64,000 nucleotides of DNA from Primulina eburnea (lineage: Eukaryota; Streptophyta; Magnoliopsida; Lamiales; Gesneriaceae): assembly GCF_022965805.1 (NCBI RefSeq), contig NW_027331378.1, positions 241,970 through 305,969 of the forward strand, read 5' to 3'. Positions 34,675-46,298 of this stretch are shown one piece after another. Every line of letters begins with the position of its first letter. The first letter of the stretch is position 1. Both the position numbers and the translations under genes were made by a program. The notes below the pieces were generated by a model. That model did not search any database. It was given only the letters and a program-made list of their open reading frames with translations, and was not told where the DNA came from.

Positions 34675-36155
34675 TGTTAGAGTAAGTGCACGTCGAGCCA
34701 AGTGTTGGTCGAGTGTTCACAATGAAACTCTATGTATAAACAGTCTTTATTTTAATAATATTTGAAATTATTGTTTTGGCACTTCTTTATCTGTATACCC
34801 ATGCTAGTTGCATAGATAAAGTTCTTGAATATACAAATAGTAGAAAGAATATGATATGCTCATATGATGAGTATCATGAAACTCATATTTGGAATACTGT
34901 ATATTCTAAACAGTTCTTAGTCTATTCAGCCGTAGCTAAGAAGGATATAGGCCGCTCGAATTCGAGACTAGTATCTGCGATGTGAGAACCATGTTTCATT
35001 GGTAGGGGCATTGTGATGTTCGAACATTCAGATAGGTGCTCCTTGTAGAGTGCACTGAACAACCCTCCATAAAGGACTTTCCAAATGGTTCTCACTTATC
35101 GAGTGGAAACATCCTAGTTTATGGTTGTACACCATTAGTCCTTATGACCCGGGGTAATATTGAGACTCTATATGCTAGCATTGCACTTTGACTTGTTTAC
35201 CGACTCTCATGGGGTTATCAGGTGGCAAGGTTGGATGTTTTGTCAAAATATATAGGAGTCGATGCATTGTAGTCGGGGATTCACCTCTTACCTTCGGGTA
35301 TGGATATCCCATGTGATCTCATGTGTATAGAGTTTGAAATCTCTGATCAGAGTATGATGGTAATTAAGAAAGGGGTTTCTTAGATTACATCATCGATGAA
35401 ACTGCGACATGACACATAGTATCGATTCATTGAAAACTCTCGATATACCAATGGTTGTCGAATCGGTCGGGATATATGAGTTGAAGGGACCGTACTGTAC
35501 TCTAATCATAATTGAATGGTTCTTGCAGGCACTATCATTTGATACCTAGGGAATTATGTAAGCGATGCTGCTAGGCGTTTAACATGATTGGTTGGGTATT
35601 ATCAGACTTGAGTTCTGACGTTCTTGTTATCAAGGAGTTGATAATTAAGAATGGAGCAATTGGGGTATGCTCGTATAAGGACATGTTTAGACCAAATCAC
35701 ATGGAGATGTGTACCCACAACTAGTTGTATCAATGAACCTGAGGGCCACACAAGTATTAGTTTTCTAAATCACGTTGAGAAGTAAAATAGTTCAATGAGT
35801 TGAACGACTTATAAAGGAGTTTATAAGCGTAAATAAAAATAGAAGTATGACTTCTATAAGGAGAATGTAACCTTTAATTTGAGGAAGTGTTCCTAAATTA
35901 AAAATTGGCCAAACGAGTAATGTATTTGAAAATTGTGATTTTCATATACATTATTATGGACTAAATTAAATTAATTCAAGTGTTGAATTAATTAAACACT
36001 AGTGAACCTAGTAGAGTTCAAAAAATTAAATTAATTCAAGTGTTGGATTAATTAACAACATTGGGCCTTGTATAGCCCAATTAGAAATAATTATTAAACT
36101 AGTGGGCTTAAGTAAAATCAAGTAATAGTTAAATGGTCTCAAATGTGTTTGAGAC
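34675..36155 (+). repeat. Co1 3' LTR, part left of GyN2
   Basis: It starts TGTTAGAGTAAGTGC and matches the Co2 LTR with many substitutions. It carries one copy of the 81-bp unit that is doubled in Co2. It stops at GAGAC (36151-36155), the TSD of GyN2. Confidence 0.93.
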
Positions 36156-36807
36156 TGTGGGGACCCGGGCGCTAATCATTTTCTTAATCATCGTTGGGAT
36201 TTAATTATCAGTTCTGATAAACAGGGTCTAAAAATTTTTTTCTTTTTAAAATGCATCTGCGGAAGGTAATGGAATTTAAATAATATACATCTCTGTATAA
36301 AAACTACATTTCAATATAAAAGTACAATGTTGTACAAACTAGGTCTAAGGTTCAGTTACTAAATTCAAGTAATAAAACCAAGTCTACAATAAGTCCGGAA
36401 TCACCACGCTAACTCGTCTTCTCTCATCATCTTCTTGACCCCGATCCAGCCCCACCTGTTGTCATGCACACATACAAAACAAGACAACAGCCGGATAACA
36501 CCGGTGAGAATAAATCCCAGTATAAAACATGAAAAGCAAGTATAGAAACAATCTAAATCATAAAACATGCTATCATAAACCTATTCAAAAGTAATATGTT
36601 TCATAATCTATGAAATCAAATCAAAATAAGCATGCAACTCAATTCAGGTAAACATGCAATTTAAATCAAATCATATAAACATGCTATCATGACTGAAAGC
36701 AATAAACATGAGTTTCATGGTCTATGAAACCACATCTATAAACGCATGCAGTTCTAGTCAAATCATGTCTAAACTCGACTCAACTATAACTCTAGGGATC
36801 CCGTTGT

Positions 36808-36861
36808 GAATAAGACGATCTATCACCTACTCTCCAATCGGGGTGACGGTACGTCTTATTC
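36808..36861 (-). other. Conserved 10-bp stem structure in the GyN2 LTR
   Basis: GAATAAGACG and its exact complement CGTCTTATTC flank a 34-base loop. The second GyN2 LTR has it too (near 42898-42951), and GyE has the same stem at 57254-57308 with a different loop. The conservation between families suggests a structured RNA; the role is unknown. Confidence 0.65.
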
Positions 36862-37905
36862 CTAGACTTCGGTCTGATCTGTATCCACATCTACAATAGG
36901 AGAGTGAATCTTCCCCTGAGCTGTGATATTACCGAACTTCTAGAAGTTTGACGGATCTGTCAAGACTCCCTATCTTAAATGCAATGCATATAAATCTATA
37001 AACAAAGCAGTAGCATATCAGCATATAAACAAGAATATTCATATCAGAATATAACAATAATCTAGTTTGTGATTTTATTGGGAAACTCAAATGAGATCTG
37101 ATTTGAGTTATGTCTTCCCAGATATCACATGAATTATACCTTTGTCGTCCCTGTCTGACGAAGACGATGACCTGTATTCAAATCTGTCCATATCCAATCT
37201 GAAAAGACAATATCGAATACATAGTATCAATGAATAACTCAATTCACAATTTGTTCTGATCAATACTCAATTCAGTATATAATCTGATCAATGTCTGAAC
37301 AAGATATAATCTGATTCATATCAATAATATCACAATCTAATCGAGATCATATCTGAAACTGATCAATATAACTTAACTGATGTTTCGACGGCATAACAAT
37401 ACAATCTGAATAACCCCGTCAATTCTGAACATCACAAATATAATATTGTACTTCATAATCTGTGTCAATACAATTCATACTCTGAATATTAACACAATTC
37501 TGATATAGAATCTCAGTCAATATCTTTCAAAAATCATAATAATTACAGAAACAGTCTGTTCTTTATTCTGACTTCACTTCTATAATGTCTACGGTAGCAG
37601 AAACACTATATCTGAATCATATTCAATTCTGACAATATCATAAATTCAAATCTTGTCTAAACGTAACAAAACTTACGTCCAGTTGTAGCTGTCGTTGCTG
37701 GAAACACGATACCGAAGTCGGATTCAAAATCAGACGGACGGATTGTTCACAATTTCTAAATCTTCCCTCGGTTTCCTTTTTCTTTTTCTTTCTTTTCTTT
37801 CTCTTCCTTCTCTTGTTTCTGATGGATTTCGTATGCTTATATATATATATATACATGCATTGCATAATACAAGGGCAAGTGGCGTTGTGCATGTTATGCA
37901 CGTTT

Positions 37906-38227
37906 CGCGCATATGCGCCAACAATGTTGCGCATATGCGCCAGTTATAAAAACTAGCATTTGTCTTCTCGCGCATATGCGCCAATTATTCCGTGCATATG
38001 CGCCAATCATTCTCCCTATCCCGCGCATATGCGCCATTTATGTCGCGCATATGCACCAGTTACGCAAACTAGCGCTTTGACTTCTCGCGCATATGTTCCA
38101 CTTTTCTCGCGCATATGCGCCGTACCTACTGCCCCTCCCGCGCATGTGCGCCATTTACGTCGCGCATATGCGCCAATGCTACTGGACGTTCCGCGCATTT
38201 GCGCGCATTCAAGTCGTGCATGTGCGT
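37906..38227 (-). repeat. GCGCATATGCGC palindrome array, GyN2 3' LTR
   Basis: About twelve units occur, mostly GCGCATATGCGC, with GCGCATGTGCGC at the right end. The right half keeps the order and spacers of the GyN1 array, so the arrays are homologous and differ in copy number. Confidence 0.92.
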
Positions 38228-38367
38228 GGGGACTTGTATTGGCACCTTTTGTCAATTCTTTTCTCGACTCTCCCGGTCTAATCGGTTCCGTCTATAAGTA
38301 TCTCAATTAATCAATAAATCATCTCAGATTAATTTCTGATTACAGTAATAAAATCTCGGGCATTACA

Positions 38368-38383
38368 TTTCTCCCCCTCTTAG
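38368..38383 (-). other. GyN2 polypurine tract
   Basis: On the minus strand CTAAGAGGGGGAGAAA precedes the 3' LTR and follows TTCGAGGACGAACTCAG, as in GyN1. Confidence 0.85.
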
Positions 38384-40960
38384 TTCTGAGTTCGTCCTCG
38401 AACTCGCAAGTAATCAATTCAGATATATCAGAAAAAAATGTATACAGATTTTTAAATCAAAACTCTCATCTTACTGAATCCATTCTGAAATCTCTTTCTT
38501 TTATCAATTTCTGATTTCAAATCTGGAATAAGACTTCATGAAGTATACTATCATAATACTTCTGAAACTAACTCTGACAGAATCAATCTTGCCATGCTGG
38601 TTATACAACATCCGTATAAACCAATCACAGTTCATCACAACCCATGCCAGTAGTTGTTACCTAGTCTGTTTATCCCAATCAAGGACATATACCATCTTCA
38701 GCTTCAAATACCAATCGTCATCATCCGACGTTGGTTTCCTAAGTCTGTCCATTCTGAACTATCTTAATAGCTATTGTCATATAGTAATTCATACAGTGAC
38801 AATAAATCATATCCATTAGTGCTAACATCCAGCACTAAAGCTGTACAAAAATCTTCTAATATCTGGCTAATACATTCTGACAGTCTGTCAATCTGTAAAA
38901 CCATCTAAGAGAGAGCTCATGATATACTCTTTCACACGTACAAAATCAATCAAATCACAATCTAATATATTCTACTGTGGCATTCTGATCTTTCTGACTA
39001 CTTCTCTGACATCGATCTGTGTCATTTGGTCATGTTTTTACGTTATCTGGTACAAAATATTGAAAATAGATTGAACAATCTGTCAATCTTAATCATATCA
39101 TACTTCAGTCTGGAGAAAATGGCGGTAATTTCATTACGAAAGCCTTAGAAATGCACTCCCATTTCTATTCAGAAACATACACATCTGTAATAATCTTCTG
39201 ATTTCTATCTTTCTATCTTTTCTGTTAGCAATTTAGACATATCAGTATAATTTCTGCCAACATTTCAGTACAAATTCTGTCTTAGCTTATCTAATCTGTC
39301 TATATCACAACTATCTGTTCGAATACAATACACTCTCAATCATCAGACTGAACACTAAATCCATGACTGTAAGCTTCTGACAATATTTGTTCTTTTAGAT
39401 TCGAATTATTTGATATCTACCAATCAGTTAATAACATAAATGAAAGAAAATATACCTACCTGGTATTCGGCTCTGACTATCGATATCAAGCTTTGCTGTA
39501 CAATTCTTACACATCTGGCATCACAAGATAATCGGTCTCATACAAAATACACAATCACATATCTGTTACTCGACTCTGATTACTGAAATCTAGTTCTGAA
39601 CATTCTGATCACATTCCTGAATTACTGTAACTCTCGAATTCAACTCTGATTCAATTGAACTGTATATACTCTCTGTGATTCACAATAATCTGTAGCATAT
39701 ACGGATTCAACATAACAGTAATATCAAATCAGAGACGAAATATCAGTATCCTATACAGATCTAGTGAGTTCAATGAACTCATAACACAAGGATTTCTGAT
39801 AAATATCTTCATGTCATTCTGATCAACTGGTATATCTTATCTGCAAATAAAATGTGCTCCCCCAAAACAATATAAGATGTCTCAAATACTGATTTAGAGC
39901 AATAACAATACTCAGCAGATATGAAGCAATAGTCGAATAAAATAATCTGCCAAATCAGACAAAATATATCCCTGTCATTTCTGAACTTTCTGGTCTTTCT
40001 GATATCGGTTCCTTATCAATCCCTGGTTGCAATCTCAACTGTAATAAAATCAATCTGTATACTAACTTCAGATATCACATACTCTGAATACAATCTGTTT
40101 CGGTAGGATTCTTATCTGAATAATTTCTGTATACAATCATCACAGTTCTCAGAATATTCAATATAATCTTTAAATATTCGATTCAGTCAATCAAATGCTG
40201 CAATTATATCAAAATCTCATAGATACGATGAGCATAAAATCATCAGAACATCTCTGAAGATACTGACACATGCCAAAGAGAAACACTAAATCAGATGTAA
40301 CTCCTGGTTGGTATTTTTTTACTGATCTTTCAATTCATTCTGTATCATTCTGTACATTCACTGTTATTCTGTGCTGAATTCTAAAACAGCACTCGATATC
40401 TGATCTGAATTCAATTATGAAATCTATCTTTCTGATATAAGGCAAATCTAGAATCTTATCTAGGCAAACATCTGCCAACTCGTATATCACTGGCAAATCT
40501 GCCAATGTTAAGCTCGATTTCAGTACATCTACTGAGTACATAAGGATACCATCTGTTCCTTTCTATAGCAATCGAGTCATATACGACAATATCAAAGGAA
40601 TTCTGAATCTAGAATCCTTATCGTGGTATCTCCACTGATCAGTCATTTCTGATCTAACTCTTATCATTTCTGGAAAAATTCTACAATATGTCTATACTTG
40701 TTCAGCATATTAATATCAATAATGCAGTCAAATCAGAAACACAAGTACACCATACTCTATCTCTATCTCATTTTCATCTTACTGTAGTATACAATATTCG
40801 ACAGAAATTTCTGATATCAACATTTCCTCAACAAGTAAGGACATCAATACTACAGTACATACAAACCCCACAGAGACATCATAGGGAATGCATTAGTATA
40901 TATCAATACATATGCAATCTAATCATAAAGAATAATACCTGTTGTAGATTCTGGGTCTGT
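38384..40960 (-). pseudogene. pol: GyN2 decayed pol
   Basis: It has no long frame. The short frame 40335-40541 (MYSVDVLKSSLTLADLP) is the protease/RT linker, and 39008-39053 aligns with GyE integrase at 61671-61717. Both carry the same substitutions as GyN1. In the integrase piece GyN2 keeps slightly more of the original codons than GyN1. Confidence 0.77.
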
Positions 40961-40981
40961 TTCTCAATTAAACGATGTTCT

Positions 40982-41833
40982 CTAAGATCTTCGGGACCGT
41001 CTCTGGGGACAAACTTTAGCAAAATGCCCCAGCTGTTTACAGATATTGCATCTACCAAGCACTCCTTGGCATTGCTCTGAAGAATGTCTCCCTCCGCAAG
41101 CCCTACAATAGACATCAGTATGTCTTGGACTGGAACCACTTGAGCTAGAGGAACCACTTCCCATCTTCTTAAATGGCTTCTTTCGAGCTTTCAGCAAACC
41201 TTGCTTCCCACTCGTACTGCCGTGATCATATTGAAGAGGGGATTGCTGTGTCTGAGGTGGCTTCACACACAACCTTGTCAATTGTCTAATCAGACTTGCC
41301 TCCGCTCTCTTCGCTCTACTCAGGATGTCAGCAAAATGGTAAGGTCGTTGCAAATTCATGAATGCAACTACCTCTGAATTCAACCCTCTGATGAATTGAT
41401 TTACTATATCCTCATCATTTCCAGCTAAATGAGGAGCAAAATGCATTAGAGTCGAGAATTTAGCAATATATTCGTCAATATTTAGCTGCCCTTGGCTCAA
41501 ATTCTCAAACTCTAATTTCTTGTCCTCTCGGTACGAAGCTGAGAAAAATCTTCGATAGAATTCAGTTCTGAATATTTCCCACGAAATCACTGTACCTCTC
41601 TGTGCCCACATTCTTGTACTGGTAATCCACCAACTCCTGGCGGCTTCTCGTAACTGGTAAGGCACCATTTTAACCCTCTGTTCATCTGTACAATCAAGTA
41701 AATCAAACAAGATTTCTATATCATCAAACCAGTTCTGACAATCTTCAGATGTCTCGGTACCACTCAGAATCGGCGGCTGTAATAACTGAAATTCTTTCAT
41801 CTTTTCTTCTAGCTGAATTTCTGATGTATCCAT
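40982..41833 (-). CDS. gag: GyN2 gag, intact frame
   Basis: A 283-codon minus-strand frame runs from MDTSEIQLEEKMKEFQ to CPQRRSRRS. It has the retrotransposon gag core (ENWFDD-like QNWFDDIEILFDLL, WWITSTRMWAQRG, LSQGQLNIDEYIAKFSTL), a basic/serine-rich linker and two zinc-type motifs, YCRACGGRHSSEQCQG and CNICKQLGHFAKVC. No stop or shift interrupts it, in contrast to the adjoining pol. The family start ATG before PPRR is ATA here (about 41880), so the first usable ATG is at 41833. Its product would coat element RNA; it may help the element to be packaged with a helper's enzymes. Confidence 0.87.
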   Translation of the reverse strand: MDTSEIQLEEKMKEFQLLQPPILSGTETSEDCQNWFDDIEILFDLLDCTDEQRVKMVPYQLREAARSWWITSTRMWAQRGTVISWEIFRTEFYRRFFSASYREDKKLEFENLSQGQLNIDEYIAKFSTLMHFAPHLAGNDEDIVNQFIRGLNSEVVAFMNLQRPYHFADILSRAKRAEASLIRQLTRLCVKPPQTQQSPLQYDHGSTSGKQGLLKARKKPFKKMGSGSSSSSGSSPRHTDVYCRACGGRHSSEQCQGVLGRCNICKQLGHFAKVCPQRRSRRS

Positions 41834-42228
41834 CTGTTCAGACGAAGTACTGCCCTTTTCTGAAATTCTTCGAGGCGGTATATCTGATAATCAAACAGAT
41901 TAGTACATACTCTATACAATCTGTCTCAGCCCTCCTCTGATCATATACCTCTGATTCAGACTCGGTTCTGATCCAGGCTTAACCATTACATGCTGTAATC
42001 AACTCAGATAACAAACAACATGTAATAGGGAAAGCAATAAATCATGCTAGCACACATAATGTAAATCAACATTGCAATAAATCTCATGCTAGCAATCACA
42101 TGAAAGGAAAGAAAATTCAATCTACCCCGCTCATTCTCTTCTATCTCAGTCTAAAGCATCTATCAACTCTGACTATCTCAATCTAAAGGATCTATCACAC
42201 TGATAATCTAAGTCTAAAGGAACTATCA

Positions 42229-42242
42229 GCTCTGATACCACC
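42229..42242 (-). other. GyN2 primer-binding site
   Basis: The minus strand reads GGTGGTATCAGAGC three bases after the 5' LTR. Confidence 0.9.
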
Positions 42243-42245
42243 TGT

Positions 42246-44459
42246 TGTGGGGACCCGGACGCTAATCATTTTCTTAATCACCGTTGGGATTTAATTATCA
42301 GTTCTGATAAACAGGGTCTAAAAATTTTTTTCTTTTTAAATGCATCTGCGGAAGGTAATGGAATCTAAATAATATACATCTCTGTATAAAAACTACATTT
42401 CAATATAAAAGTACAATGTTGTACAAACTAGGTCTAAGGTTCAGTTACTAAATTCAAGTAATAAAACCAAGTCTACAATAAGTCCGGAATCACCACGCTA
42501 ACTCGTCTTCTCTCATCATCTTCTTGACCCCGATCCAGCCCCACCTGTTGTCATGCACACATACAAAACAAAACAACAGCCGGATAACTCCGGTGAGAAT
42601 AAATCCCAGTATAAAACATGGCAAGCATGTATAGAAACAATCTAAATCATAAAACATGCTATCATAAACCTATTCAAAAGTAATATGTTTCATAATCTAT
42701 GAAATCAAATCAAAATAAGCATGCAACTCAATTCAGGTAAACATGCAATTTAAATCAAATCATATAAACATGCTATCATGACTGAAAGCAATAAACATGG
42801 GTTTCATGGTCTATGAAACCACATCTATAAACGCATGCAGTTCTAGTCAAATCATGTCTAAACTCGACTCAACTATAACTCTAGGGATCCCGTTGTGAAT
42901 AAGACGATCTATCACCTACTCTCCAATCGGGGTGACGGCACGTCTTATTCCTAGACTTCGGTCTGATCTGTATCCACATCTACAATAGGAGAGTGAATCT
43001 TCCCCTGAGCTGTGATATCACCGAACTTCTAGAAGTTTGACGGATCTGTCAAGACTCCCTATCTTAAATGCAATGCATATAAATCTATAAACAAAGCAGT
43101 AGCATATCAGCATATAAACAAGAATATTAATATCAGAATATAACAATAATCTACTATGTGATTTTATTATGAAACTCAAATGAGATCTGATTTGAGTTAT
43201 GTCTTCCCAGATATCACATGAATTATACCTTTGTCGTCCCTGTCTGACGAAGACGATGACCTGTATTCAAATCTGTCCATATCCAATCTGAAAAGACAAT
43301 ATCGAATACATAGTATCAATGAATAACTCAATTCACAATTTGTTCTGATCAATACTCAATTCAGTATATATTCTGATCAATGTCTGAACAAGATATAATC
43401 TGATTCATATCAATAATATCACAATCTAATCGAGATCATATCTGAAACTGATCAATCTAACTTAACTGATGTTTTGACGGCATAACAATACAATCTGAAT
43501 AACCCCGTCAATTCTGAACATCACAAATATAATACTGTACTTCATAATCTGTGTCAATACAATTCATACTCTGAATATTAACACAATTCTGATATAGAAT
43601 CTCAGTCAATATCTTTCAAAAATCATAATAATTACAGAAACAGTCTGTTCTTTATTCTGACTTCACTTCTATAATGTCTACGATAGCAGAAACACTATAT
43701 CTGAATCATATTCAATTATGACAATATCATAAATTCAAATCTTGTCTAAACGTAACAAAACTTACGTCCAGTTGTAGCTGTCGTTGCTGGAAACACGATA
43801 CCGAAGTCGGATTCAAAATCATGACGGACGGATTGTTCACAATTTCTAAATCTTCCCTCGGTTTCCTTTTTCTTTTTCTTTCTTTTCTTTCTCTTCCTTC
43901 TCTTGTTTCTGATGGATTTCGTATGCTTATATATATATATATATACATGCATTGCATAATACAAGGGCAAGTGGCGTTGTGCATGTTATGCACGTTTCGC
44001 GCATATGCGCCAACAATGTCGCGCATATGTGCCAGTTATAAAAACTAGCATTTGTCTTCTCGCGCATATGCGCAAATTATTCCGTGCATATGCGCCAATC
44101 ATTCTGCCTATCCCGCGCATATGCGCCATTTATGTCGCGCATATGCGCCAGTTATGCAAACTAGCGCTTTGACTTCTCGCGCATATGCGCCACTTTTCTC
44201 GCGCATATGCGCCGTACCTACTGCCCCTCCCGCGCATGTGCGCCATTTACGTCGCGCATATGCGCCAATGCTACTGGACGTTCCGCGCATGTGCGCGCAT
44301 TCAAGTCGTGCATGTGCGCGGGGACTTGTATTGGCACCTTTTTTCAATTCTTTTCTCGACTCTCCCGGTCTAATCGGTTCTGTCTATAAGTATCTCAATT
44401 AATCAATAAATCATCTCAGATTAATTTCTGATTACAGTAATAAAATCTCGGGCATTACA
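42246..44459 (-). repeat. GyN2 5' LTR
   Basis: Partner of 36156-38367, 2214 bp. It contains the stem structure, a TATA-like run at about 43929-43946 and the palindrome array 43998-44320. Frames 43727-44402 are array or microsatellite readings. Confidence 0.93.
43998..44320 (-). repeat. GCGCATATGCGC palindrome array, GyN2 5' LTR
   Basis: It is the same array as 37906-38227. Point differences between the two copies fall in the motif itself (for instance GCGCATATGTTCC against GCGCATATGCGCC), so the motifs are not fully protected from change. Confidence 0.92.
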
Positions 44460-45024
44460 GAGACATTTAAATAAAAGTCCATGGGCCTTGTAATTGTTAC
44501 AAGCCCAAATAGAATTGCATGCATGGGAGGTGAAAGGTTGGAGACAACACTTTCAATGTTCTAGGCTTGGCATGCTAAAAGTGGTTTTAGCGTTTTACAC
44601 AACCAAGACAACTCATCATCCATTACTCGACACACCATATGGCCGAAATATTGCATGCAATATTCTCCCAATTTTTGTTCTTCAATTCTTGAGGAAATCC
44701 TACACTTCTCATTGAAAAATCCTCTTATTTTTCTAGTGTAAAATAAGAGGGGTTCTAGCTTGCAAGTGGTGGGCCTAATTTTGAAGCAAGGAGAGCTTGA
44801 AGATTTTCTTGCCATTCAAGAGCTTAGTTATTTAAAACTAAGTTGGAGCCATCATCAATCCTTTGTGATTGATAGGTAAAATTGTCTTAAAACACCCTAT
44901 GTATGAAATTTCGTGTTTTTCGTATTTGCTACACATTATAGGATTAGGGTGCTCGGTTTTCTTGTTGAAAAACATTTTTGAAACATCCATTGCGCATTAG
45001 GGCACCTTAATCGATCCCCTTTCA
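44460..45024 (+). repeat. Co1 3' LTR, part right of GyN2
   Basis: After the second GAGAC the Co1 LTR resumes and ends CCCCTTTCA at 45024. Bases 44486-45024 match window bases 1-538. This is the right end of the left nest. Confidence 0.93.
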
Positions 45025-46298
45025 GTATGATCTCAACCGTTGATCTAAAGGCAGATCGGACGGTCAGGATGCATCTAGGAAATAGTGCGGGTATATGAAG
45101 GATATCAGAGCATCAGGCTCATTATTACCTCGGAATAGAAATGATTTCGACCGTTGGAATTCTAGGGCATGCATCATCGTGACATCATCCTGACTGCTCG
45201 AGAATACTAAGCGGAAAAATATTCGAAGTCTGGGAGACATGAGGCCCCAGCGTCTTGTTTAAAGTCCGAGACATGAGGCGTCAACATCTTATCTATAGTC
45301 CGGGAAATTGAAACTCCCTCATCTCATCTCTGGGATATTTGAAGCTCTCGATGCTTTTATAAATCTGAAATTTATTATTTTTCTATTTTGAAGCCCAAGT
45401 ATGACTGATCGGGACATCCAGTAAAACTTTGGACCGACTATTTAAGGGATGAGTGGTGATACCCCCATAAGAACCCGGATCACATCATGACCCGGAATAC
45501 TAATGAGTAGCCCAAATCAGAGTCAATATGCAGAGTACTTTCTTCACCAGCCGGGCATGGGGATGCTCGGGATATTTTCTTCCCGTGCAATCAGGAGCCT
45601 GGGCTCTCATACAAACTCCCGGAGCCTTCTACGCGGGCTGTCTCGAGAAGGGCACCACATTCGAGTGTATCAGTATGGGCTATCTTATCTGTCAGAACAA
45701 CATGAGTTTGGCGTGTTAAAGAAGCTAGCAAAAGCGCAGGGTATGGGCAGCCGACTTGCCAGACTTAACAGGTGGGCACTGAAAAACAAGGTAATCATGG
45801 GATTTCTTCATATAAATAGCATGTATATTTCTCATTTACAGATTCCGGAATTCTGAACTCTTGAGCACCTCACGTATATCACTAAATGTACAAGCTATTT
45901 CATCCTTCTTCTTCATTTTTTGACTTAAGCATCGGATTGGATACGCCGGACACTCCTTCGACGCCCATTCACGAGTTCATTTCATTGTTTGAAGGTCACG
46001 GTAGAAGCCCAGAGTTACAGAGATATATTTTTCTCACAGTATATATCTTTTCCCTGCTCATTTTCCTTAAATACTCTATCATTATCCGGTGGATCGCCCC
46101 GATTTTCGCTCACCCAATTTACCCGAATCACATCAACCACTATAGTCCTTGATTTATTTATCCAATTTTCGAGCCATTAAACATATCTAGTCATCTCTGT
46201 TCGGCCTATGTTCTCCCGCGCATTTGTTTTTGGATATTTCGTTCATTTTAATGCAAAGTCAAGTCTAAACCTTCTTTAACGCATCGATCTTGTTATAT
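45025..46298 (+). repeat. Unassigned repeat; probable Tat/Ogre-like LTR fragment at 45400-46260
   Basis: No gene is visible. The part around 45930-46110 has a phrase (ACTTAAGCATCGGATTGGA, CACGAGTTCATTTCATT, GGTGGATCGCCCCG) that I associate with LTRs of the Tat/Ogre group of Gypsy elements. A TATA-like CATATAAATAG at 45810 precedes it by about 110 bases. No primer-binding site or gag of that group follows. The frame 45503-45856 has no domain I know and I do not call it a gene. 45025-45400 contains nothing I recognise. Confidence 0.45.

Larger units (their letters stand above)
36156..38367 (-). repeat. GyN2 3' LTR
   Basis: This 2.21-kb LTR runs from TGTGGGGACC to CATTACA and is nearly identical to 42246-44459. 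The palindrome array is at 37906-38227 and the TATA-like run at 37838-37853. Frames 37638-38310 read through the array and are not genes. Confidence 0.93.
36156..44459 (-). mobile_element. Non-autonomous Gypsy element GyN2
   Basis: LTRs are 36156-38367 and 42246-44459, with a perfect TSD GAGAC at 36151-36155 and 44460-44464. The internal region of 3.9 kb holds an intact gag frame and a decayed pol. LTR ends, primer-binding site, gag and pol remnants match GyN1, but the insertion is independent (different TSD and site). Confidence 0.94.
1..45024 (+). mobile_element. Ty1/Copia LTR retrotransposon Co1, outermost host of the nest
   Basis: Co1 is the oldest layer of the left part. Its order is LTR, primer-binding site, long leader, gag, protease, integrase, reverse transcriptase, RNase H, LTR; integrase before reverse transcriptase is the Copia order. 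It is split by GyA (4937-33463) in the reverse transcriptase and by GyN2 (36156-44459) in the 3' LTR. Window base 1 aligns with 44486 of the 3' LTR, so about 1.5 kb of the 5' LTR lies upstream of the window. The right flank 45025-45029 is GTATG; its TSD partner is not visible. The protease aspartate and the reverse transcriptase aspartates are lost, so the copy is dead. Confidence 0.93.

Noticed and set aside
37906..38227. CRISPR-like look of repeat and spacer arrays
   Set aside because: The units are 12-14 bases, the spacers vary from about 7 to 40 bases, no cas gene is present, and the arrays lie inside LTRs of plant retrotransposons.
45503..45856. 117-codon frame as a possible host gene
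   Set aside because: No domain, no homologous frame elsewhere in the window, and it lies in a probable LTR fragment.
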